Shown here: one piece after another, positions 24,040-32,681 of the stretch | Layout: each line of letters opens with the position of its first letter | Numbering within the stretch: position 1 is the stretch's first letter | Source of the DNA: RUG12519 sp045649685 | Lineage (GTDB): Bacteria; Bacillota; Clostridia; Oscillospirales; Ruminococcaceae | Length of the DNA: 64,000 nt | Direction: 5' to 3' | Assembly: GCA_045649685.1 (NCBI GenBank) | Contig: JAZRQJ010000005.1 | Span: forward strand, 1 to 64,000 | Notes under the pieces: model-generated | Told to the model about the DNA's origin: nothing | Seen by the model: only the letters and a program-made list of their open reading frames with translations | The model's database searches: none | Program-made: the position numbers and the translations under genes

Positions 24040-24084
24040 AAAATTAGCAATGACTTATAAACGTTTAAAGTCATTGCTAATTTT
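24040..24084. terminator. Bidirectional terminator closing the RiPP locus
   Basis: Perfect 17-bp stem AAAATTAGCAATGACTT / AAGTCATTGCTAATTTT with an 11-base loop and A/T runs on both sides. It lies between the converging HExxH and P-type ATPase genes. Confidence 0.85.
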
Positions 24085-24099
24085 ATGTTATATTAATCT

Positions 24100-26481
24100 T
24101 CAATTTGTTAGTAATTTAGAAGTTGATAATTGCAATAATCTTAATAATGGATAGTTTAAAACTATAAGAATTATTAAAACAATTAAAGCTGTTGTAGAAA
24201 TTGGAACTAATGAGAAGAAGCTGGGTAATATAAATATTGCAAAAACCATACTAATAACCATTGATAAGAAGATTGCTAAACGTTTCCAGTTCAGTGGTTT
24301 ACATACTTCAAATAGAACTAATAGACCATTTGTTGCTAAAAGAATAGTGGCTGTTGTTGATAGTTCTTTTAGATCAAAACAAAATATTGACGAACACATT
24401 TGGAGCATAATTATTATTAAAATGTTACATAGTCCACCAGGAAGAGCTTTTTTCAAAACATTTACTATAAATCTACCCTTTACAATTGATGTTGTTGGTT
24501 CTATTGTTAGGAAAAACGAAGGTATACCGATAGTTAACGTACTTATTAATGTCCATTGGAATGGAGTTATTGGGTATGGTACATTAGCAAATAAGGCTAT
24601 GATGGAAAAAATAAATGAGAATATATTTTTAACCAAAAATAATGAGGCTGAGCGTTCAATATTGTTTATAACACGTCTACCTTCCATAACTACTTTAGGC
24701 ATTGATGCAAAATTAGAATTTAATAAAACAAGTTCAGAAGCTTGACATGCAGCGTCACTTCCTGAGGCCATTGCAACTCCAACATCTGCATTTTTTAAAG
24801 CTAAAACATCGTTAACACCATCTCCTGTCATTGCTACAGTATGTTTATTATTTTCTTTTAAAATTTTCACAAATGTACGCTTTTGATCAGGTGTTACACG
24901 TCCAAAAACAGTATATTTTTCAATTGCATGTTGAATATCTTGTTCTGTTGTAAGAGTTGAGGCATCTATATATTTATCAGCATTTTCAATTTTCGCTCTT
25001 TTTGCAATTTTAGATACAGCTACCGGATTATCGCCGGAAATAACTTTTATTTCAACACCTTGCTTTTTGAAAAATTGGAAAGTTTGAGGAGCTTCCTTTC
25101 TGATAGGATTTTCTATTAACACTAGGCCAATAGGAAAAACATCTCCAATTAAATTGTTTTTTTCAACATTTCCTTTCAAACTTGCTACTAAAAGGACTCG
25201 AATTCCTTGTGATATGTATTTGTTTACTGTTAGTTCTATAGAATTGTATTTTTCTTTTAATATAAACTCTGGTGCACCCATTATATATGTTCCGTGATTT
25301 TCAAAGTTGGCTGCGGTCCATTTAGTAGAAGATAAAAATGGATGAAATTGTTTAATTTGCCATTTGCTAGATTTATTAAAATGTTCTTTTAAAGCCTTAG
25401 ATGTAGCATTATCTTCTTGCATGTTAAAGACAATTTCATTTATGATTTCATGTACGTAATTTTGGCTATTGTTAAACAATGGGACGACATCGGTAACTTT
25501 CATATGTGGTTCTGTAATTGTACCAGTTTTGTCAACACACAAAACGTCAACTCTTGCTAAAGTTTCTATAGCTCCCATCTCGTGGACCAGAGTTTTTGAT
25601 TTGAGAAGATTAATAACACTAATGGCTAACGCAATACTAGTTAGCAAATATAAGCCTTCAGGGATCATTCCTACAAGAGCAGACACTGTGGTTGTTACTG
25701 AATCTTTGTATTCCATATTTAATATAAAAGTTTGTTTAAGAAATAATATAAGACCTATTGGAATTATTGTAAAACCAATTATTCTAATTAGTTTGTCCAA
25801 GGAAGCCATCATGTCTGATTGAGGCTTTTTAACTTGTTTCTTTGCTTCAGCAACTAATTTAGACGCGTAAGAATCTTCTCCAACATTATCTAATCTAGCA
25901 AAGCATTCTCCAGAAAGAACAAAACTTCCAGACAATAATTCTTGACCATTTTTTTTAGGTATTGGGTCCGATTCTCCAGTTAGTAAAGACTCGTCTACTT
26001 GGATGCTACCTTTTAGTACTGTAGAATCTGCTGTGATTTGATCACCAGATTTAAGAATAACAATATCATCTCGAACAAGTTCATTATTTGGAATAGAAAT
26101 TCTTTTTCCATCTCTAATTACAATGGACTTTGGTGATGAAATTAAAGTTAATTTGTCTAGCTTGATTTTTGAGCGAATTTGCTGGAATATACCAATAAGA
26201 GTATTTAAAACCACTATTATTAGAAAAAACATGTCTTTGTGCGAATGAGCAAAAAATAGACATGCCCCCAATATAAAAAATATTAAATTGAAAAAAGTAA
26301 AAACATTATCAAATATAATCTGACCTATGGTTTTATAGGATTGATTGTGGCATACATTTGAGTAGCCAGCTTCTTTTAATTTAACTACTTGTTGAGATGT
26401 TAAACCTTTTTCTGGAATCGTTTGTATTCTTTCCATATGTTGTTTTTGAATTTTTTCTTTTTTTCTAAAATTTAATTGCAT
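24100..26481 (-). CDS. P-type cation-translocating ATPase (CtpE-like)
   Basis: A 793-residue P-type ATPase. The actuator motif LLTGESDPIP, TM4 motif PEGLYLLTS, phosphorylation site CVDKTGTITEP and hinge AMTGDGVNDVLALKNADVG are all intact, and the C-terminus has several membrane segments. The PEGL motif and overall arrangement resemble the CtpE/Ca2+-type subgroup, so import or export of a divalent cation such as Ca2+ is the best guess. AGGAG lies ten bases upstream of ATG. It converges on the RiPP locus and is separated from it by a strong terminator. It follows the transketolase genes by 43 bases on the same strand. Confidence 0.88.
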   Translation of the reverse strand: MQLNFRKKEKIQKQHMERIQTIPEKGLTSQQVVKLKEAGYSNVCHNQSYKTIGQIIFDNVFTFFNLIFFILGACLFFAHSHKDMFFLIIVVLNTLIGIFQQIRSKIKLDKLTLISSPKSIVIRDGKRISIPNNELVRDDIVILKSGDQITADSTVLKGSIQVDESLLTGESDPIPKKNGQELLSGSFVLSGECFARLDNVGEDSYASKLVAEAKKQVKKPQSDMMASLDKLIRIIGFTIIPIGLILFLKQTFILNMEYKDSVTTTVSALVGMIPEGLYLLTSIALAISVINLLKSKTLVHEMGAIETLARVDVLCVDKTGTITEPHMKVTDVVPLFNNSQNYVHEIINEIVFNMQEDNATSKALKEHFNKSSKWQIKQFHPFLSSTKWTAANFENHGTYIMGAPEFILKEKYNSIELTVNKYISQGIRVLLVASLKGNVEKNNLIGDVFPIGLVLIENPIRKEAPQTFQFFKKQGVEIKVISGDNPVAVSKIAKRAKIENADKYIDASTLTTEQDIQHAIEKYTVFGRVTPDQKRTFVKILKENNKHTVAMTGDGVNDVLALKNADVGVAMASGSDAACQASELVLLNSNFASMPKVVMEGRRVINNIERSASLFLVKNIFSFIFSIIALFANVPYPITPFQWTLISTLTIGIPSFFLTIEPTTSIVKGRFIVNVLKKALPGGLCNILIIIMLQMCSSIFCFDLKELSTTATILLATNGLLVLFEVCKPLNWKRLAIFLSMVISMVFAIFILPSFFSLVPISTTALIVLIILIVLNYPLLRLLQLSTSKLLTN

Positions 26482-26524
26482 AGAAGATTAACTCCTGTTT
26501 TAAATATTGTAATAAAAATTACAA

Positions 26525-27463
26525 TTACAAATTATTTTTTATAGTTGAATATATTCCGTCAGCATCAAGTTTATAGTGTTTCAACAGTTCTACAGCTGGT
26601 CCAGACTGACCAAACTGATCATTTATTCCAATACGAGTAACTTTAGTAGGATGATTTTCGCAAACAACAGAACACACTGCTTCACCAAGACCACCTATTA
26701 TATTATGTTCTTCTATAGTAAATATTTGATTTGTTTCAGAAGTTGCTTTCAATATTATATCTTTGTCAATAGGCTTTATTGTATGAATATTTATAACTCT
26801 TGCGTCTATTCCGTCTTCTTTTAGTAAATTAGCTGCGGATAGAGTTGCTTTTACAGGTAAGCCAGTAGCTATTAATGTAATATCTTTACCATCTTTAAGC
26901 TGAACTCCTTTTCCGAATTCGAATCTATAATCGTCATTATTGTTAACGCTCTCAATGGCTAACCTACCAAGTCTTATATACATAGGACCTTTATGGGTTG
27001 CAGCATATTTTACCGCTTCTTGCATTTCATAGTGATCACAGGGATTTAATATGGACATGTTTGGTATTGATCTCATTAATGCAATATCCTCACAGCATTG
27101 GTGAGTTGCTCCGTCTTCACCAACAGAAATTCCGGCATGAGATCCAGCAATTTTAACGTTCAAATTTGGGTAAGCAATAGAATTTCTTATTTGTTCAAAT
27201 CCACGTCCAGCACTAAACATGGCAAAACTCGCTACAAACGGTATTTTACCCATTGTAGATAGGCCCGCTCCAACACCAATCATATTACACTCTGATATAC
27301 CACAATCAAAAAAGCGATCTGGAAATGCTTTTTTGAAAATTTGAGTTTTTGTAGCAGCAGCTAAATCTGCATCTAAAACAACAATGTTATCATTTAATCT
27401 TGCTACTTCCACTAAAGCCTCTCCAAAACTTTCTCTAGTAGCTTTTTTTATTAATTTTGACAT
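26525..27463 (-). CDS. Transketolase, C-terminal half
   Basis: A 312-residue protein with the pyrimidine-binding and C-terminal transketolase domains. Motifs are RFFDCGISECNMIGVGAGL, HAGISVGEDGATHQ and IEEHNIIGGLGEAV. It works with the N-terminal half encoded immediately upstream (one base between the genes) to form a split transketolase of the non-oxidative pentose phosphate pathway. Split versions of this size are common in Clostridia and archaea. A GGAGG site within the upstream gene's end precedes the ATG. Confidence 0.93.
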   Translation of the reverse strand: MSKLIKKATRESFGEALVEVARLNDNIVVLDADLAAATKTQIFKKAFPDRFFDCGISECNMIGVGAGLSTMGKIPFVASFAMFSAGRGFEQIRNSIAYPNLNVKIAGSHAGISVGEDGATHQCCEDIALMRSIPNMSILNPCDHYEMQEAVKYAATHKGPMYIRLGRLAIESVNNNDDYRFEFGKGVQLKDGKDITLIATGLPVKATLSAANLLKEDGIDARVINIHTIKPIDKDIILKATSETNQIFTIEEHNIIGGLGEAVCSVVCENHPTKVTRIGINDQFGQSGPAVELLKHYKLDADGIYSTIKNNL

Positions 27464-27464
27464 T

Positions 27465-28307
27465 CTAATCCTCCAACTTAGACAAAACAGTCACTAACTC
27501 TTTTTTTGCAATATCAAATTGTTCTTTGTTAGGAGCAGCGCCGTGCCATGATACATTATTTTCCATATATGAAACACACTTGCCTTTATTTGTTTTCATA
27601 ATTATAGCCGATGGCTTTGACTTACAATTTTTAGCTTGATTTATAGCATTTTCAATTTGTTCGAAATTATGGCCATCTATTTCTAAAACATTAAATCCGA
27701 AAGAACTGAATTTTTCTGGGATATTAGATAAACCTGCAACCTCTTCAATAGTTCCGTCTATTTGTAGCGAATTGTTATCTATAAACAAACAAAGATTATT
27801 CAAACTATAATGTGACGCAAACATAGAAGCTTCCCAAACCTGTCCTTCTTCTATTTCGCCGTCTCCTAATATGCAATAAACTCTAATATCGGAGTTGTCT
27901 AATTTTGCTCCAAGAGCCATTCCACAAGCAGCAGAAATTCCCTGACCTAGAGAACCTGTGGTCATATCAACGCCGGGAGTGGACTTCATACTAGGATGTC
28001 CTTGAAGATGAGACCCTAATTTTCTTAGTGTTTTTAATTCTTCTAGTTTGAAAAATCCCATATGAGCTAAAGTGGAATATAGAGCAGGAGCTGCATGTCC
28101 TTTTGATAATACGAGCCTATCACGATTCGAATTTTGCGGATTTTTAGGATCCACTTTTAGTTCTTTTGAATATAAATACGCTAATAGATCTGCAATTGAA
28201 AGAGAGCCACCTGGATGACCAGACTGTGCCGAAAACACACCTTCTAAAACTCCTATGCGTATTTTACATGCAAATTTGCAAAGATTTTTTATACTTTTAC
28301 TGTCCAT
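27465..28307 (-). CDS. Transketolase, N-terminal half (thiamine diphosphate domain)
   Basis: A 280-residue protein. The early motif SAQSGHPGGSLSIADLLAYL and the thiamine diphosphate motif GDGEIEEGQVWEA...DNN identify the N-terminal transketolase domain. With the next gene it makes the complete enzyme, which moves two-carbon units between sugar phosphates. GGGAGAAAT precedes the ATG. The promoter lies at 28436-28464, with an inverted repeat in the leader. Confidence 0.93.
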   Translation of the reverse strand: MDSKSIKNLCKFACKIRIGVLEGVFSAQSGHPGGSLSIADLLAYLYSKELKVDPKNPQNSNRDRLVLSKGHAAPALYSTLAHMGFFKLEELKTLRKLGSHLQGHPSMKSTPGVDMTTGSLGQGISAACGMALGAKLDNSDIRVYCILGDGEIEEGQVWEASMFASHYSLNNLCLFIDNNSLQIDGTIEEVAGLSNIPEKFSSFGFNVLEIDGHNFEQIENAINQAKNCKSKPSAIIMKTNKGKCVSYMENNVSWHGAAPNKEQFDIAKKELVTVLSKLED

Positions 28308-28347
28308 TTAATTTCTCCCAGAATTTTTAATTATTTTTATAATATAA

Positions 28348-28386
28348 ACTAATGTTATTTTTAAATACACAAGAGATAACATTAGT
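28348..28386 (-). repeat. Inverted repeat in the transketolase leader
   Basis: ACTAATGTTAT and ATAACATTAGT form a perfect 11-bp stem around a 17-base loop, 41 bases upstream of the transketolase start and downstream of its promoter. It could be an attenuator hairpin or an operator; the sequence does not decide. Confidence 0.4.
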
Positions 28387-28435
28387 AAAAAAATTACTAA
28401 GAACAAAGTTCAGTTTTGAATTGAACACACATTTA

Positions 28436-28464
28436 AATATACTATACAAAGTTTAGTTTGTCAA
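28436..28464 (-). promoter_or_regulatory. Sigma-A promoter of the transketolase operon
   Basis: Minus strand: TTGACA (28459-28464), 17 bases, TATATT (28436-28441). Confidence 0.7.
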
Positions 28465-28576
28465 AAAATAATGTCCTAATATTATTCGATTTATGATATA
28501 TTTTATGTATGAATATACAACATTTGAAATTTTTAATTTAATGGACAATAATATATAGTATGGAGGGGTGATTTTT

Positions 28577-28864
28577 TTGAAATATAATTTTTTAAAACAG
28601 AATGGTAAATTTTATATAAAACATGAAAAATTAGTGTTGGGTTATATTGAGTTTTTAGATAAAGATAATATAATATCCATAAACAAGGTAGTGGTAGAGG
28701 AATCATATAGAGGGCAAGGAATTGCAGGTAAGCTTATGGAACAAATTGTTAACGTATCTGACGAGGAAAATAAGAAAATTAATCCTGTTTGTCCCTTTGC
28801 TGTTAGTTGGTTTGAAAAAAACAAAAATTTTAGTCATGTTCTAGTGAAAGGTGATAATTTTTAA
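28577..28864 (+). CDS. Small GNAT-family N-acetyltransferase
   Basis: A 95-residue protein with the acetyl-CoA-binding motif VVVEESYRGQGIAGKLMEQIV (R-G-Q-G-I-A; YRGQGIAGKL) and a closing CPFAVSWFEKN. These are typical of the compact YidJ/GNAT proteins that may acetylate small molecules or protein termini. The TTG at 28577, ten bases after GGAGGGG, is preferred to the GTG at 28568 that directly follows the site. It converges on the cytidylate-kinase-like gene. Confidence 0.82.
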   Translation: MKYNFLKQNGKFYIKHEKLVLGYIEFLDKDNIISINKVVVEESYRGQGIAGKLMEQIVNVSDEENKKINPVCPFAVSWFEKNKNFSHVLVKGDNF

Positions 28865-28873
28865 ACATAGATG

Positions 28874-29512
28874 CTATGCAATAAAATTTTTTTGTTTGAG
28901 ATAATTTCTTATGATGGTTACACAGTTGTTGATTCCTAGTATTCCAGAGTTTAAACACATGTGATAGTTTTCCATTGACGTCCAATCTTTATCAGAATAT
29001 TCGTTATTGTATTCTTTTCGTTGTTTGTCAATTTTTTTAATTAGTTTTTGAATATCGTGTTTGTTTTTTATGTCTGGATTATATGTAGCAGCACGTTCTA
29101 CTCTATTGTCTACCGAAGAATTTATAAAAACACTAAAAAGTTTAGGGTGATTTTCTAGTATATAGTTTGCGCATCTTCCTATTATGACACATGAGTGTTT
29201 TTTTGCTAATTTTTTTATTAAATTGGATTGTGCAATAAATAAATCGTCGTTGACTTGAGTTGGAATGTTGTTAAAAGGAATTACGTTTTGGCCTTGTAGA
29301 GAAAGGACATATGAAATAGTTTTCATAGGGTGTTCATCAAAATTTTTTAGATATTTTTCAGAATAATTCCAGTCTTTAGAAATGAATTTAAGAAGTTTTT
29401 TATCATAACAAGGGACGTTAAGCTGTTTAGCCAGTTGATGGCCTACTTCTGATCCGCCACTTCCATAGGTTCGATTTATTGTTATTACAAAGTTATTGTT
29501 AGAATCTTGCAT
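28874..29512 (-). CDS. Cytidylate kinase-like family protein
   Basis: A 212-residue P-loop protein. The nucleotide-binding region is ITINRTYGSGGSEVGHQLA at the N-terminus, with CVIIGRCANYIL in the centre and VERAATYN as a lid-like segment. It belongs to the cytidylate-kinase-like group common in Clostridia, whose substrate is not established. It is distinct from genuine Cmk. It has its own promoter (29555-29584) and stands alone. Confidence 0.85.
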   Translation of the reverse strand: MQDSNNNFVITINRTYGSGGSEVGHQLAKQLNVPCYDKKLLKFISKDWNYSEKYLKNFDEHPMKTISYVLSLQGQNVIPFNNIPTQVNDDLFIAQSNLIKKLAKKHSCVIIGRCANYILENHPKLFSVFINSSVDNRVERAATYNPDIKNKHDIQKLIKKIDKQRKEYNNEYSDKDWTSMENYHMCLNSGILGINNCVTIIRNYLKQKNFIA

Positions 29513-29554
29513 TAGAACACTTCCAATTCAAAAATATTTTTGCGCTTTTCTATA

Positions 29555-29584
29555 ATTGTACCATAAACTATCATTTAAATTCAA
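29555..29584 (-). promoter_or_regulatory. Promoter of the cytidylate-kinase-like gene
   Basis: Minus strand: TTGAAT (29579-29584), 18 bases, TACAAT (29555-29560). Confidence 0.55.
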
Positions 29585-29600
29585 TTTATTAATTTTATAT

Positions 29601-29628
29601 TTGCAAAAACAAAAAAATATTGTATAAT
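29601..29628 (+). promoter_or_regulatory. Promoter of the YjeM-type permease gene
   Basis: TTGCAA (29601-29606), 16 bases, TATAAT (29623-29628), 44 bases before the ATG. Confidence 0.6.
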
Positions 29629-29671
29629 TTAATATAATTATGACTTTATTTGGAAAGGTGTTTTTATTAAG

Positions 29672-31174
29672 ATGTCGAAATTAAAAAAATTAAGCACGTT
29701 GGGAGTAGTCTTAATAATTTTTTCTGTTGTTTTTGGCTTTAACAATTCTCCTCTTGCTTTTTATAGAATGGGATATGGAGCGATACCATGTTATTTGTTT
29801 TGTGGAATAGCTTTTTTTATTCCAATAATGTTTATGGTGGCGGAATATTCTTCTGCATTTAAAAACGATCATGCGGGAATTTATACTTGGTTTAAACGTT
29901 CTATGGGTGAATCATATGCATGCCTAGGAGGATTTATTTTTTATTTTTCATATTTTACTTGGATGATATTTGTGATCACAGTGTTATGTATACCTATGTC
30001 GTCTTTTTTGTTTGGAGAAGATACAACTCAAAGTTGGAGTGTTTTTGGGTGGGATCATATTCAAACTACAGGTTTTTTTGCGATTTTATTTATGATATTT
30101 ATCACTATTTTAGCTACGAGAGGTTTTAACAAAATTTCTGTTATAGCTAGATTTGGCGGCTTAATGAATGTGGCAATAAATATTACTTTGTATAGTGCTA
30201 GTTTTATTGTGTTGATTTTAACTAAAGGAGAATTCGCACAACCAATAGAAGGTATATCATCTTTTGTCTCTTCGCCTAATGTGGAGCACGGTGATATGCT
30301 CTATGTTTTGAGTTTTATTATGTTTGCGTTGTTTGCTTATGGTGGACCTGAAAGTTTAAGTAGTTTAGTTGAAAAAGCTAAGTCTCCAAAAGTTTTTGCT
30401 AGAGGTGTTTTGATTTCAGCAGTACTTATTACTATCGGATATTCACTATCAATATTTTGTTGGGGAATAAGTTATAATTGGAATGATTTGAATGTAGCAG
30501 AAGGAGTTAACATGGGAAATATTACCTATGTTATGATGGGTAATTTAGGATATAAATTAGGACTTGCAATGGGATCTTCTAACGATTTTGCATTGTCATT
30601 GGGAGGTTGGTTTACTAGAGCGGTTGGCTTTTCAGTTTTTATGACGTATATAGGTGCGTTCTTTGCTATGATATACGCTCCATTGAAAACTGTTTTAGAG
30701 GGAGCTCCCAAAGGATTTTGGCCTAAATTTGTAACTAAGAAAAATAGATTTGATATGCCACATGTTGCCATGTGGATTCAAACTTTTGCTGTTTGTATGG
30801 TAGTATTCCTGATGTCTTTTAGTGGACAAGGATCAAAGTCTTTTTACAAAACAGTAATACTTTTAGCTGATGTTGCAAATGCATTGCCATATTTATTTTT
30901 GTCTTTTGCATTTCCTGCTTTTAGGAACAATAGTAGTTTAAATCATAGTTATAGATTATTGAAGTCTAAAGTTTCGGTATATTTTGCTGCTATTTTAGTT
31001 TTTGGAATAGACTTGTTTGCTAATATATTTATTGTGATTGAGCCGATAATAAGGGAAGAAAATGACGGCGTTTATCAAACTTTATGGATGGTAGGCGGAC
31101 CTGCTGTTGTTTTGATAATTGCTTTTATTATGATTTTTAGATATAAAAAAAGAATTAAAGCTAGTGAACAATAA
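29672..31174 (+). CDS. Amino acid permease, glutamate/GABA family (YjeM-like)
   Basis: A 500-residue APC-superfamily permease with about 12 hydrophobic segments. The N-terminal FSVVFGFNNSPLAFYRMGYG and MVAEYSSAFKNDHAGIYTWF match the glutamate/gamma-aminobutyrate transporter group, closest in my judgement to YjeM. The substrate is not proven. AAAGGTG precedes the ATG. Promoter upstream at 29601-29628; no obvious terminator is seen before the tRNA promoter at 31217. Confidence 0.87.
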   Translation: MSKLKKLSTLGVVLIIFSVVFGFNNSPLAFYRMGYGAIPCYLFCGIAFFIPIMFMVAEYSSAFKNDHAGIYTWFKRSMGESYACLGGFIFYFSYFTWMIFVITVLCIPMSSFLFGEDTTQSWSVFGWDHIQTTGFFAILFMIFITILATRGFNKISVIARFGGLMNVAINITLYSASFIVLILTKGEFAQPIEGISSFVSSPNVEHGDMLYVLSFIMFALFAYGGPESLSSLVEKAKSPKVFARGVLISAVLITIGYSLSIFCWGISYNWNDLNVAEGVNMGNITYVMMGNLGYKLGLAMGSSNDFALSLGGWFTRAVGFSVFMTYIGAFFAMIYAPLKTVLEGAPKGFWPKFVTKKNRFDMPHVAMWIQTFAVCMVVFLMSFSGQGSKSFYKTVILLADVANALPYLFLSFAFPAFRNNSSLNHSYRLLKSKVSVYFAAILVFGIDLFANIFIVIEPIIREENDGVYQTLWMVGGPAVVLIIAFIMIFRYKKRIKASEQ

Positions 31175-31216
31175 TGTTCGTTGTTGAAATTATTTTTAAA
31201 ATTTAAAAATAAGCTA

Positions 31217-31245
31217 TTGACACGTGACAACATATAGTATATAAT
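31217..31245 (+). promoter_or_regulatory. Consensus sigma-A promoter of the tRNA-Gly/tRNA-Cys unit
   Basis: Perfect TTGACA (31217-31222), exactly 17 bases, perfect TATAAT (31240-31245), about 100 bases before tRNA-Gly. The long transcribed leader would be removed during tRNA processing. Confidence 0.88.
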
Positions 31246-31348
31246 TTAAATCGTCGTTTCAATGAGTTTGGTTTTGTTTATAGTTTTTGTAATTGTTTTT
31301 TGAAAAACTTCATATATATTGAATGTAGGTTTATGTTCAATATGTTTT

Positions 31349-31424
31349 GCGGGTTTAGCTCATCTGGTAGAGCGCCACCTTGCCAAGGTGGAGGTAGCGA
31401 GTTCGAGCCTCGTAACCCGCTCCA
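31349..31424 (+). tRNA. tRNA-Gly (GCC)
   Basis: Cloverleaf with acceptor GCGGGTT/AACCCGC, discriminator T and encoded CCA. The anticodon arm is CACCT-TGCCA-AGGTG with anticodon GCC. The T arm contains GTTCGAG. It is 76 bases long. Confidence 0.97.
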
Positions 31425-31426
31425 GT

Positions 31427-31500
31427 GGCGATGTAGCCAAGTGGTAAGGCATGGGTCTGCAACACCCTGATCACCAGTTCGAATCTGGTCGTCGCCTCCA
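31427..31500 (+). tRNA. tRNA-Cys (GCA)
   Basis: Cloverleaf two bases after tRNA-Gly: acceptor GGCGATG/CGTCGCC, anticodon loop CTGCAAC giving GCA, T arm CCAG-TTCGAAT-CTGG, encoded CCA. It is 74 bases long. Both tRNAs share one promoter and one terminator. Confidence 0.97.
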
Positions 31501-31505
31501 ATTAG

Positions 31506-31539
31506 AGTTAGCAGGATGGTTTTTCTTGTTAACTTTTTT
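31506..31539 (+). terminator. Terminator of the tRNA-Gly/tRNA-Cys unit
   Basis: AGTTAGCA (31506-31513) and TGTTAACT (31527-31534) form an 8-bp stem with one G-U, followed by a run of T. Confidence 0.7.
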
Positions 31540-31606
31540 GTTTTTTATCGATATTTGAATGAAAATTTTGCTTTGTAGAATGTAAGCAAGGGAGATATTA
31601 TTGATT

Positions 31607-32623
31607 ATGCTTATAGTTTTAAAACAAGGTGCTAATAATGCTCAAATTAATGTGTTTTTAGATTTACTTAGGATAGAATATGGGTTGGAATTTAAATTGA
31701 CTGAGAAAAATAATAGAAAATTAGTAATGTTATTGGAAAAAGATTTTAAAAAAATTGATATAAATTTATTGTTAAATTTTGATTGTGTGGATTATGTGAA
31801 TGAATCGAATGAGGATGTTAGACTTGTTGATAAGACGTTTAATGATCAAAACACGGTGATTAAGGTTGGAGATAGGGTTATTGGAGAAGGAAACTTCTGT
31901 GTTATAGGAGGACCTTGTTCTGTTGAAAGCGAAGAACAGATATATCGTATTGCTGATAAAATGAAAAGTGTTGGAGTGAAATTTTTGAGAGGTGGTGCCT
32001 TTAAACCGAGAACGTCACCATATTCTTTTCAAGGGTTGGGGAAAAAAGGTCTAGAGTTGCTTTTGAATGTGAAACGATTAACTGGACTCTGTGTAGTTAC
32101 AGAACTTGTAGATCTTAAATATTTGGATTTGTTTTCTGATGTGGATATAATACAAGTTGGTGCTAGGAACATGCAAAATTTTGAGATGCTTAAAGAATTA
32201 GGCAAATGTCAAAAACCGGTATTGTTGAAACGGGGCATTTCTAGTACAATTCATGAGTGGTTGATGAGTGCTGAATATATATTGTCTGGTGGAAATGCTA
32301 ATGTAATATTATGTGAGAGAGGAATTAGAACTTATGAGACTTTCACTAGAAATACTTTGGATATTTCAGCTGTATCTATTATAAAAGAAATTTCTCATTT
32401 ACCAGTTGTTGTAGATCCCAGTCATGCGGCGGGTGTGAAATGGTTGGTTGAACCGTTGTCTAAGGCAGCCATAGCAGCAGGAGCAGATGGGGTCATGGTT
32501 GAAGTTCATGATTGTCCTGCTGAAGCTTTGTCTGACGGGAATCAGGCATTAGATTTGGACGAGTTTGGCAGGTTTATAGATAATATAAAACCATTTGTTC
32601 ATGTAGCAAATAAGAAAATGTGA
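31607..32623 (+). CDS. aroF: 3-deoxy-7-phosphoheptulonate (DAHP) synthase, class I beta
   Basis: A 338-residue enzyme condensing phosphoenolpyruvate and erythrose 4-phosphate, the first step of the shikimate pathway. An N-terminal ferredoxin-like regulatory domain (MLIVLKQGANNAQI, residues 1-70) precedes the barrel. The barrel has VIGGPCSVESEEQI, RGGAFKPRTSPYSFQG, LLKRGISSTIHEW and VVDPSHAAGVK. The N-terminal extension is the part that usually gives feedback control by an aromatic amino acid. ATG 31607 gives the usual family N-terminus; a TTG at 31601 sits closer to GGGAG and remains possible. Confidence 0.94.
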   Translation: MLIVLKQGANNAQINVFLDLLRIEYGLEFKLTEKNNRKLVMLLEKDFKKIDINLLLNFDCVDYVNESNEDVRLVDKTFNDQNTVIKVGDRVIGEGNFCVIGGPCSVESEEQIYRIADKMKSVGVKFLRGGAFKPRTSPYSFQGLGKKGLELLLNVKRLTGLCVVTELVDLKYLDLFSDVDIIQVGARNMQNFEMLKELGKCQKPVLLKRGISSTIHEWLMSAEYILSGGNANVILCERGIRTYETFTRNTLDISAVSIIKEISHLPVVVDPSHAAGVKWLVEPLSKAAIAAGADGVMVEVHDCPAEALSDGNQALDLDEFGRFIDNIKPFVHVANKKM

Positions 32624-32681
32624 AAATTTATTTAGTTTTTTCAGTATGATTTTAAATTTTATTTTTGGGGTGAATTGCTTT

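Noticed and set aside
24100..26481. P-type ATPase as the immunity protein of the RiPP locus
   Set aside because: Opposite strand, beyond a strong bidirectional terminator, closest to cation ATPases and grouped with the transketolase genes.
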